This document shows positions 1-5,480 of a stretch of 9,591 nt of DNA, piece after piece. This DNA comes from an uncultured Faecalibacterium sp. (GTDB lineage: Bacteria > Bacillota > Clostridia > Oscillospirales > Ruminococcaceae). The stretch is taken from assembly GCA_902463905.1 (NCBI GenBank), contig CABQHF010000065.1, forward strand, positions 1 through 9,591. The letters run 5' to 3'. Each line of letters begins with the position of its first letter. The stretch's first letter is position 1. The notes under the pieces are model-generated. The model ran no database searches and was not told the DNA's origin. It worked only from the letters and a program-made list of their open reading frames with translations. Made by a program: the position numbers and the translations under genes.

Positions 1-1301
1 AGGCCGAGTGGAAGAACCGCAAGGCCCAGCGCTCCGGTGCCGAGCCGGTGGAGCCGATGTACACGGTGCAGGACGCCGAGGCGGCGCTGAAGTTCTTCAC
101 CGGCGTGGATTACGACCGGCGCATTGCGCTGGCACCGGGCATCGAGGCGCGGTTCGTGGATGTGGGCCATCTGCTTGGCTCCGCCAGCATCGAACTGTGG
201 ATCACTGAGGGCAGCACCACCACCAAACTGGTGTTCTCCGGCGATATCGGCAACCTGAACCAACCCATCATCAAAGACCCCACCTGCATCACCGAGGCGG
301 ACTATGTGTTCATGGAGTCCACCTACGGCGACCGTCTCCATGGGCCAAGGCCGGATTATGTGGGCGAGCTTGCCAAAATTCTGCAGCGCACCTTCGACCG
401 GGGCGGCAACGTGGTCATCCCCAGCTTTGCGGTGGGCCGTACCCAGGAGATGCTGTATTTCCTGCGGGAGATCAAGGAAAAAGGTCTGGTCAAGGGGCAC
501 GGCAATTTCCCGGTGTATGTGGACAGCCCCCTGGCCATCGAGGCCACCCGCATCTTTCGGGATACCGACCCGGACTGCTTCGATGCCGACACCCGCGCGC
601 TGCTGGAACAGGGCATCGACCCCATCGGGGTGCCGGGGCTGCGGCTCACCGTGACCAGTGACGAATCCCGCATGATCAACACCGACCGCACGCCCAAGGT
701 CATTCTGTCGGCCAGCGGCATGTGCGAGGCGGGCCGCATCCGCCACCACCTCAAGCACAACCTGTGGCGGCCGGAGTGCACCATCCTGTTCGTGGGCTAT
801 CAGGCGGTGGGCACCCTGGGCCGCACCCTCATCGAGGGCGCGACGGCGGTCAAGCTGTTCGGTGAGACCATCGAGGTGCAGGCGGAGATCTGCCAGCTGA
901 CCGGGATGTCCGGCCATGCGGACAAGGACGGCCTGCTGCACTGGGTGAACGCCTTTGCCGAGAAGCCCAAGCGGGTGTTCGTGATGCACGGCGAGGACGA
1001 GGTGGAGAACCTTTTTGTCAACACCCTCACCGAGCAGGGCTTCACCGCCTGCGCGCCCTACAACGGCGCTCAGTGGGCCATCGGTGCCGAGGGTGCCGTC
1101 TGCCTGCAGGAGGGCAGCAAAATCCGCATCGAGCACAAGGCGTCTGAGGGCCAGAACCGCGCCGCCACGGTGTTCCAGCGTCTGGTCAGCGCCGGTAAAC
1201 GCCTGCTGCGGGTCATCGAGCATAATGAGGGCGGTGCCAATAAGGATCTTGCCAAGTTCGCCGACCAGATCAACGCCCTGTGCGATAAGTGGGACAGGTG
1301 A
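1..1301 (+). CDS. Beta-CASP metallo-beta-lactamase-fold RNA nuclease (5' partial)
   Basis: The reading frame is open from the left edge (first complete codon at position 3, reading AEWKNRKAQRS) to TGA at 1299-1301, so the true start and the HxHxDH zinc motif lie upstream. Numbering from the internal GTG at 48, visible motifs are GHLLGSAS (His41, metal-ligand region), SGDIG (Asp66), the beta-CASP motif ESTYGDR (90-96), VDSPLAIEAT (158-167), the conserved LSASGMCEAGRIRHHL (220-235), SGHAD (His290) and VMHGE (His314). This is the pattern of the archaeal/bacterial CPSF-like zinc-dependent nucleases that cut RNA endo- or exonucleolytically; a role in RNA processing or decay in the cytoplasm is inferred from family. 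About 417 residues remain of a family that is usually around 530. There are no frameshifts or lost motifs in the visible part. It is convergent with the ATPase gene to its right and ends at its own terminator. It is not RNase J: the RNA-specificity-type SASGM segment fits the CPSF-like branch. Confidence 0.88.
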   Translation, partial: AEWKNRKAQRSGAEPVEPMYTVQDAEAALKFFTGVDYDRRIALAPGIEARFVDVGHLLGSASIELWITEGSTTTKLVFSGDIGNLNQPIIKDPTCITEADYVFMESTYGDRLHGPRPDYVGELAKILQRTFDRGGNVVIPSFAVGRTQEMLYFLREIKEKGLVKGHGNFPVYVDSPLAIEATRIFRDTDPDCFDADTRALLEQGIDPIGVPGLRLTVTSDESRMINTDRTPKVILSASGMCEAGRIRHHLKHNLWRPECTILFVGYQAVGTLGRTLIEGATAVKLFGETIEVQAEICQLTGMSGHADKDGLLHWVNAFAEKPKRVFVMHGEDEVENLFVNTLTEQGFTACAPYNGAQWAIGAEGAVCLQEGSKIRIEHKASEGQNRAATVFQRLVSAGKRLLRVIEHNEGGANKDLAKFADQINALCDKWDR

Positions 1302-1355
1302 GCATTTTCGCCCGCTCCGTCCACTCGCGATGCTGAAACCTTCCATAAACACAAA

Positions 1356-1392
1356 GGCCGTCCGCGTTCAGTACGCAGACGGTCTTTTTTTT
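1356..1392 (+). terminator. Rho-independent terminator of the MBL nuclease gene
   Basis: Arms 1356-1366 and 1374-1384 pair over 11 positions with one G:T pair and one mismatch around a 7-nt loop, followed directly by eight T residues (1385-1392). It lies 55 bp after the stop codon. A short A-rich run on its left side could give weak activity for transcripts arriving from the minus strand, but that side lacks a clean T tract. Confidence 0.85.
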
Positions 1393-1421
1393 GCGCCATT
1401 CTCTGAGAGGGGCGGGCTATC

Positions 1422-1592
1422 TGATAAAGTGACTGATTTTCAACCACACATCGTCCAAAAAGTCACTTTATCAACGTGATAAACTGACAGGGGGCTGATA
1501 AAGTGACCTCACTTTATCAATCGGGTCACTTTCGCAAGTTGATAAACTGACAAAATTAAACGATAATAAATTAAATATTTGTCACTTTATCA
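1422..1592. repeat. Symmetric array of eight 12-bp boxes (TGATAAAGTGAC)
   Basis: Copies, with orientation: 1422-1433 (+), 1462-1473 (-), 1477-1488 (+, TGATAAACTGAC), 1496-1507 (+), 1508-1519 (-, one mismatch), 1525-1536 (-, degenerate, GTCACTTTCGCA), 1540-1551 (+, TGATAAACTGAC), 1581-1592 (-). The orientation order + - + + - - + - is its own reverse complement. Spacers of 28, 3, 7, 0, 5, 3 and 29 bp make the whole array nearly symmetric around 1507/1508. The central pair has perfect 11-bp arms around CC. The array fills the gap between the convergent nuclease and ATPase genes, and the last copy lies inside the 3' end of the ATPase gene. The arrangement resembles iterons or a multimeric operator. 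The likely binder is the adjacent ATPase or a partner protein (inference). I saw no further copies elsewhere in the window when reading by eye. Confidence 0.9.
1552..1580. other. AT-rich segment within the box array (possible unwinding element)
   Basis: Only 2 of these 29 bases are G or C, in a GC-rich neighbourhood, and the segment sits between the seventh and eighth boxes. Iteron-type origins commonly pair initiator boxes with an AT-rich unwinding element, so an origin function is possible, but no DnaA box is recognisable nearby. It also includes the ATPase stop codon (1571-1573) and its last two codons. An ordinary AT-rich 3' flank is the simpler alternative. Confidence 0.35.
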
Positions 1593-2941
1593 TCTGTTCT
1601 ACTACAGTAGTCAAGGCGCGTGAACCATCCGCGTATACCATCCTTCCGGTTCAGTTGGTATTTTGTCACCTTGCCCGATTTTACAAGTTCGCCGTAAGCC
1701 CGGTTGTAGGTTCCCTCGCTGCAATTCACCTCCCGCATCACCTCGCTTTTCAGCTGCGGGCTTGCCATGCTGCCCAACCGGCTCTCGGCCAGCACGTTGA
1801 GGATGGCGGCGGCGGTGTCCTCTTTGGTCTGGGCCTGCCGCACCCGGCGCTCCTCCATGAAGTCGGCGTCCTTCTGGTCGGTGTAGCCGTCAAACACCGC
1901 CCGCGCCGTGTGCACGCCGTCCAGCTCCGCGTCCTCGATGTGCAGCAGCACCGTCTGCTGGGGGCAGCTGTAGCTGCTCTTCTCGTGGCTGAGGTAGAGT
2001 TTGCCGGTGGCCTTGCTGCGGCCCATCATCAGCACGCTGCGGGCCATGTCCCAGATGTCGGAGCTGTCGGCCAGACGTGCCCGGCCGGACACCCCCTGCC
2101 GCTTGTTGGAGTGCATCACCAGCAGCACCGCGCACCGCTGGGCGGCGGCAATGGCCTTGAGGGGCAGCAGGGCGCTGCGCATCTGGTTGCGGCTGGCCAT
2201 CTCCACCTCGGCGGGCAGAAAGCTCTGCAGCGGATCCACGATGAGCAGCAGCGGCCCGGCCTTGGCGGCAAAGCGGGCCAGTGCCTTGTCCTTCAGGGTG
2301 AGGGGCTGGCCGGTGCGGTGGAAGTAGTCATCGGCGGTGAGGCAGAGCACCCGGCTCATGTCGGCCCCGGCGGCCAGCAGGCGGGCCTTGAGCACCTTGC
2401 CGGGGTCGTCCTCGCCCGCCAGGATCAGCACCTTGCCGGTCTGGGGCGGGGGAACCGGGAAAAACCCGCTGGTCTTGCCCGCCGTGATGTAGGCGATGAG
2501 CTGGGCCTGCCACAGGCCCTTGCCGGTGCCGCCGTCGGCACCCAGCAGGGAAAGTTCGCCCCGGGGCAGCAGGTCCGGGACCAGCCAGTCCACGTTTTGC
2601 AGGGGCACGTCGGCCAGCACGCCCGGCCCGACGGGGGTCTGCTCGGCCCGCATCTTGTCGTTTTCACGCCTGGCCTCGGCGTTGGCGGCGGCCAGAAAGG
2701 CGTTGCGGTCGGTGTCGATGGCGTCCTGACACCGGTGGAGCCACTGGTCGGTCTTGTACTCCACGGCGGGCAGACGCAGGCTGTAGGCGGCGCCCCGCAC
2801 ATCGTCCAGCAGCTCCGGGCGCTGGGCTTCGTCGTACTGGGCCAGACATGCAAAGGTCAGGCGGCTGAACAGCTGCTCTTCGGTATGGCAGCGCCGCAGG
2901 GTGCGCAGGAAGGCTGCGCGGTCAAGGGGTGGTTGATTCAA
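1571..2941 (-). CDS. RepA/AAA_25-type P-loop ATPase with C-terminal winged-helix-like domain
   Basis: The product is 456 residues. The core is a RecA-like ATPase of the plasmid RepA helicase (AAA_25) type: Walker A GADGGTGKG (134-142), the family motif ILAGEDDPGKVLKARL (173-188), Walker B LLLIVD (231-236) and VMHSNK (275-280, a sensor-like His-x-Asn-Lys). The N-terminal 115 residues are helical and unassigned. Residues about 375-442 look like a winged helix-turn-helix (SPQLKSEVMREVNCSEGTYNRAYGELVKSG), suited to DNA binding. The P-loop Lys141 is followed by Gly rather than the usual Ser/Thr. The start is TTG: the in-frame codon three upstream is a stop (2948-2950) and a good ribosome binding site lies 11 nt away. 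A strong promoter at 3191-3218 points at it. Homologues unwind DNA at plasmid or phage origins; here no plasmid genes accompany it. The neighbouring box array is the obvious candidate target. A regulator or primase-helicase role cannot be excluded. Confidence 0.85.
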   Translation of the reverse strand: MNQPPLDRAAFLRTLRRCHTEEQLFSRLTFACLAQYDEAQRPELLDDVRGAAYSLRLPAVEYKTDQWLHRCQDAIDTDRNAFLAAANAEARRENDKMRAEQTPVGPGVLADVPLQNVDWLVPDLLPRGELSLLGADGGTGKGLWQAQLIAYITAGKTSGFFPVPPPQTGKVLILAGEDDPGKVLKARLLAAGADMSRVLCLTADDYFHRTGQPLTLKDKALARFAAKAGPLLLIVDPLQSFLPAEVEMASRNQMRSALLPLKAIAAAQRCAVLLVMHSNKRQGVSGRARLADSSDIWDMARSVLMMGRSKATGKLYLSHEKSSYSCPQQTVLLHIEDAELDGVHTARAVFDGYTDQKDADFMEERRVRQAQTKEDTAAAILNVLAESRLGSMASPQLKSEVMREVNCSEGTYNRAYGELVKSGKVTKYQLNRKDGIRGWFTRLDYCSRTDDKVTNI

Positions 2942-2952
2942 GGGTGGTCAGG

Positions 2953-2959
2953 CTCCTTT
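2953..2959 (-). promoter_or_regulatory. Ribosome binding site deciding the TTG start of the ATPase gene
   Basis: On the minus strand the sequence reads AAAGGAG, then 11 nt, then TTG (2941-2939). The in-frame TGA at 2948-2950 prevents any earlier start, and no ATG is positioned correctly for this site, so TTG is the likely initiation codon. Confidence 0.7.
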
Positions 2960-2994
2960 CGTTGGAACAATGGTTTGCCTTCTCGGTCAGCAGC

Positions 2995-3137
2995 CTCGCC
3001 CTCTCAGACAAACCCTTGCGGGTTTGTCAGCTCTCCCAAAGGGAGAGCCTTTGGCGTAACCAGAAGCTTTGCCGCACTGCCAAGGCCTCTCCCTTTGGGA
3101 GAGGTGGCACCGCCGTAGGCGTGACGGAGAGGGCGAG
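2995..3137 (+). repeat. Intergenic palindromic repeat, copy 1 (143 bp)
   Basis: It is bounded by perfect 11-bp inverted ends (CTCGCCCTCTC at 2995-3005 and its complement at 3127-3137). It contains hairpins at 3007-3028 (9-bp stem), 3031-3047 (CTCTCCC AAA GGGAGAG) and 3086-3104 (8-bp stem). The middle (GGCGTAACCAGAAGC) matches the middle of copy 2, giving the same orientation. The outer flank GGTCAGCAG (2985-2993) recurs at the far end of copy 2. It lies in the transcribed leader of the ATPase gene, 53 bp before the start codon. No transposase is encoded and no target duplication is seen. Confidence 0.88.
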
Positions 3138-3167
3138 CCCGTTGCAGAAGGCATTTTAGTTTCAAAG

Positions 3168-3179
3168 CAAAACGTTTTG
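3168..3179. promoter_or_regulatory. 12-bp palindrome CAAAACGTTTTG just downstream of the promoter
   Basis: This is a perfect palindrome with an AAAACGTTTT core, 11 bp downstream of the -10 hexamer and so overlapping or just past the expected start of transcription. The core resembles LacI-family operators, though the flanks do not match the cre consensus. An operator role for the ATPase promoter is an inference; chance is possible in AT-rich sequence. Confidence 0.35.
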
Positions 3180-3190
3180 TTGTTGTATTT

Positions 3191-3218
3191 AGTATAACAC
3201 GGAACTGGACGCTGTCAA
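3191..3218 (-). promoter_or_regulatory. Sigma-70 type promoter for the RepA-like ATPase gene
   Basis: On the minus strand a perfect -35 TTGACA (3218-3213) is followed by a 16-bp spacer and TATACT (3196-3191), with a TG one base upstream giving an extended -10. Transcription should begin near 3184 and run about 240 nt through intergenic repeat copy 1 before the TTG start at 2941. No other promoter in the window is this close to consensus. Confidence 0.82.
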
Positions 3219-3268
3219 CAACTGCTTTCCAACGAAAAAACAACGGAAAATCATGAAAAAAAGCGGAG

Positions 3269-3322
3269 AAAAAGGGGGACCCTCTCAGTCACGGCTGACG
3301 CGAAGCGCCTGAGAGGGTTCCC
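3269..3322 (-). terminator. Terminator-like hairpin built from repeat-type ends
   Basis: Arms 3275-3288 (wobble at one position) and 3309-3322 form a 14-bp stem containing ACCCTCTCAG and its complement, the same motif as the intergenic repeat ends. On the minus strand it is followed by C and five T (3273-3269), then more T-rich sequence. It would stop pyrG read-through before the ATPase promoter. The loop contains a small GTCA/TGAC inverted pair, as in a miniature or deleted repeat copy. Confidence 0.65.
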
Positions 3323-3414
3323 TTGCCGTAAAAATACTTCGGCTCCCGCTGCGTCTTGGCCGCAGGCCAACAGCAGCAAATGCAGCTGCCCGTAACGGCC
3401 CCTCCCGTGAAAAT

Positions 3415-3450
3415 GCAATTCAGAAACGCCCGCAGGCGTTTCTGAACTGC
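3415..3450. repeat. Long perfect-type hairpin of unknown role
   Basis: Arms 3419-3430 and 3435-3446 pair perfectly over 12 bp around the loop CGCA, and the stem extends to 3415/3450 with one mismatch. It differs in sequence from the intergenic repeat family. Read on the minus strand it is followed by a short ATTTTC, too weak for a confident terminator; on the plus strand the following sequence is A-rich before TTTT. It lies downstream of pyrG, beyond the main terminator. Confidence 0.6.
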
Positions 3451-3537
3451 CAATATAAAAATTTTATTTCCGCTAAATATGCCCAGAGCAACGCGGAGGG
3501 CATTCTAAATCGTCCGCCCTGCCCGGAACAGGCCAAC

Positions 3538-3570
3538 AAAAAAGCCAGTGCGAAAAAACTCGCACTGGCT
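3538..3570 (-). terminator. Rho-independent terminator of pyrG
   Basis: Arms 3544-3552 and 3561-3569 (GCCAGTGCG and complement) pair perfectly over 9 bp around an 8-nt loop, extended by the 3543/3570 A-T pair. On the minus strand the stem runs into six T (3543-3538). It begins 15 bp after the pyrG stop codon. Confidence 0.88.
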
Positions 3571-3584
3571 CGTTTGTTCTTGGC

Positions 3585-5228
3585 TTACAGGTGCATCAGG
3601 CTGCGCTGGGCACTGGTGCGGAACTTGAGCGCCGCCGCGATGAAGCCCTTGAACAGGGGATGGGCGCGGTTGGGGCGGCTCTTGAACTCCGGGTGGAACT
3701 GGGCACCCAGGTGGAAGGCGCGGCCGGGCAGCTCCACCGTCTCCACCAGACGGCCGTCCGGGCTGGTGCCGGAAATGACCAGACCGGCGTCCTGCATCTC
3801 CTGCCGGAAGTCGTTGTTGAACTCGTAGCGGTGGCGGTGACGCTCCCAGATCTCGGCCTGGCCGTAGCACTCGGCCATCTTGGTGCCGGGGGCCACGGTG
3901 CAGGGGTACTTGCCCAGACGCATGGTGCCGCCCTTGGGGATGTTGCCCTGCTGGTCGGCCATGAGGGCGATGACGTTGTGCTTGCCGTCCGGGGTGAACT
4001 CGCTGGAATTGGCGTCGGCGTAGCCCAGCACACCCCGGGCAAACTCCATCACCATGATCTGCATGCCCAGGCAGATGCCGAAGTAGGGCACGTTGTTCTC
4101 GCGGGCGTACTGGGCGGCCTGGATCATGCCCTCGATGCCGCGGTCGCCGAAGCCGCCGGGCACGATGATGCCGTCCACGTCCGCAAAGAGCTCCTTGCAG
4201 GCGTTCTGGTCGGTCAGGTCCTCGCTTTCCACCCACTTGATCTCCACCTGGCTGTCATTCTCAAACCCGGCATGGTACAGACTCTCCATCACCGACAGGT
4301 AGGCGTCGTGGAGCTTGACGTACTTGCCCACCAGCGCGATGGTGCAGGTCTTGCTGCGGGTGGCGATGCGGCTCACCACCTGCTTCCACTCGGTCAGGTC
4401 GGCGGGGGGCACGTCCAGCTTGAGCTTGTTCACCACCACGTCGTCCAGACCATTGGTGTGCAGCATCAGCGGGCACTGGTACAGGCTGGGCATGGTCAGG
4501 TTCTCGATGACGCACTCCGGCTTCACGTTGCAGAAGGTGCTGATCTTGCGGCGGATATCGGTGCCCACGCTGCCGTCGGCACGCAGGATGATGATGTCCG
4601 GGTTGACGCCCATGCCCTGCAGCTCCTTGACGGAATGCTGGGCAGGCTTGGACTTGTACTCGTTGGAGCCGGAGATGTAGGGCACCAGCACCACATGGAT
4701 GAAGCAGCAGTTGTCGCGGCCCTGCTCCAGGCCCACCTGCCGGATGGCCTCCAGGAAGGGCTGGCTCTCGATATCGCCGGTGGTGCCGCCGATCTCGGTA
4801 ATGACCACATCGGCCCCGGTGGAGGAAGCCATGTTGTAGATGTAGCTCTTGATCTCGTTGGTGATGTGGGGGATGATCTGGACGGTCTGGCCCAGATAAG
4901 CGCCCTGACGCTCCTTGTTCAGCACGTTCCAGTACACCTTGCCGGTGGTCAGGTTGGAGTACTTGTTTAGGTTCTCGTCGATGAAGCGCTCGTAGTGGCC
5001 CAGGTCCAGGTCGGTCTCGGTGCCGTCGTCGGTGACGAACACCTCACCGTGCTGCAGGGGGCTCATGGTGCCGGGGTCCACGTTGACGTAGGGGTCCAGC
5101 TTCTGGCTGGCCACCTTCAGGCCGCGGCACTTGAGCAGGCGGCCCAGCGAGGCGGCGGTGATGCCCTTGCCCAGGCCGGACACGACACCGCCGGTGACGA
5201 AGATATACTTGGTTTGCTTTTCTGCCAT
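3585..5228 (-). CDS. pyrG: CTP synthase (glutamine-hydrolysing)
   Basis: PyrG converts UTP, ATP and glutamine to CTP, the last step of de novo pyrimidine nucleotide synthesis, in the cytoplasm. The product is 547 residues, normal for the family. The N-terminal synthetase domain shows the P-loop [10 protein letters not shown] (13-22), [11 protein letters not shown] and the GGTTGDIES motif. The C-terminal class I glutamine amidotransferase domain has GGFGDRG, the nucleophile Cys386 in YFGICLGMQ, and the partners His512 and Glu514 in HPEF. All catalytic residues are present. ATG at 5228-5226 is preceded by GAGGAGGAA with 8-nt spacing, so the start is secure. The gene sits 252 bp downstream of the glnA-ANTAR operon with a repeat copy between, and ends at a strong terminator. 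No promoter was recognisable immediately upstream; read-through from the glnA operon is possible. The G-rich start leader typical of reiterative pyrG control in other Gram-positives was not seen. Confidence 0.98.
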   Translation of the reverse strand: MAEKQTKYIFVTGGVVSGLGKGITAASLGRLLKCRGLKVASQKLDPYVNVDPGTMSPLQHGEVFVTDDGTETDLDLGHYERFIDENLNKYSNLTTGKVYWNVLNKERQGAYLGQTVQIIPHITNEIKSYIYNMASSTGADVVITEIGGTTGDIESQPFLEAIRQVGLEQGRDNCCFIHVVLVPYISGSNEYKSKPAQHSVKELQGMGVNPDIIILRADGSVGTDIRRKISTFCNVKPECVIENLTMPSLYQCPLMLHTNGLDDVVVNKLKLDVPPADLTEWKQVVSRIATRSKTCTIALVGKYVKLHDAYLSVMESLYHAGFENDSQVEIKWVESEDLTDQNACKELFADVDGIIVPGGFGDRGIEGMIQAAQYARENNVPYFGICLGMQIMVMEFARGVLGYADANSSEFTPDGKHNVIALMADQQGNIPKGGTMRLGKYPCTVAPGTKMAECYGQAEIWERHRHRYEFNNDFRQEMQDAGLVISGTSPDGRLVETVELPGRAFHLGAQFHPEFKSRPNRAHPLFKGFIAAALKFRTSAQRSLMHL

Positions 5229-5280
5229 AAAAATACTTCCTCCTCTATCAAAATCAAGTCAAATGCATCAGATTCAGAAT

Positions 5281-5310
5281 ACGTTCCGGTGGGAACGCCC
5301 TCGCCCTCAG
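5281..5310. repeat. Fragment of an intergenic repeat beside copy 2
   Basis: ACGTTCCGGT (5281-5290) is the reverse complement of the core ACCGGAACGT found inside copies 2 and 3, and CGCCCTCAG (5302-5310) resembles the repeat terminus with a short deletion. Together they look like the eroded half of another copy, inverted relative to copy 2. The segment also forms a 6-bp hairpin (5282-5297). It lies in the pyrG leader. Confidence 0.5.
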
Positions 5311-5319
5311 GTTCACGGC

Positions 5320-5445
5320 CTCGCCCTCTCAGTCACCTTCGGTGACAGCTCTCCCAAAGGGAGAGCCAAGGGCGCAACCGGAACGTTTCTTGGCTCCCCC
5401 TTTGGGGGAGCTGGCAAACCCGTAGGGTTTGACTGAGAGGGCGAG
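5320..5445 (+). repeat. Intergenic palindromic repeat, copy 2 (126 bp)
   Basis: Perfect 16-bp inverted ends, CTCGCCCTCTCAGTCA (5320-5335) and complement (5430-5445), enclose hairpins at 5332-5346 (GTCACC/GGTGAC), 5349-5365 (CTCTCCC/GGGAGAG), 5393-5411 (GCTCCCCC/GGGGGAGC) and 5415-5431 (CAAACCC/GGGTTTG). It lies 91 bp upstream of pyrG and 35 bp downstream of the ANTAR gene. There is no clear T tract on either side, so it is not a standard terminator; it may limit mRNA decay or read-through, or be a non-autonomous mobile repeat. Confidence 0.9.
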
Positions 5446-5480
5446 CCTGCTGACCATCAGGGTCTTTCTCCAATCCAGTA

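Larger units (their letters stand above)
2942..3584. other. 643-bp gene-free region between the ATPase gene and pyrG
   Basis: No credible gene is present on either strand. From left to right it holds the ATPase leader with an intergenic repeat (2995-3137), an AT-rich stretch with a 12-bp palindrome (3168-3179), a strong minus-strand promoter (3191-3218), a terminator-like hairpin (3269-3322), a GC-rich stretch with a 6-bp-stem hairpin at 3356-3370, a long hairpin (3415-3450), AT-rich sequence near 3451-3480, and the pyrG terminator (3538-3570). The segment 3323-3537 between the two terminators has no assigned role. Confidence 0.75.

Noticed and set aside
1469..1477. TTATCAACG as a possible DnaA box in the array
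   Set aside because: It differs from TTATCCACA at two or more key positions and is fully explained by the junction of two array boxes.
1422..1592. Array read as simple terminator hairpins for the convergent genes
   Set aside because: The palindromes lack T tracts in the right places, and eight matching boxes with mirrored spacing exceed what a terminator needs; the nuclease gene has its own terminator at 1356-1392.
1655..3118. Plus-strand open frame of 487 codons opposite the ATPase gene
   Set aside because: It is the complement of a recognised gene, rich in His/Gly/Val typical of antisense frames in GC-rich DNA, crosses into the intergenic repeat and has no domain motif.
3004..3243. Minus-strand 79-codon open frame before the ATPase gene
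   Set aside because: Its start lies upstream of the promoter that would transcribe it, it spans repeat copy 1, and it has no recognisable domain.
3591..4970. Plus-strand open frame of 459 codons opposite pyrG
   Set aside because: pyrG is certain on the minus strand with all catalytic residues; the antisense frame is low-complexity His/Gly/Val/Leu-rich.
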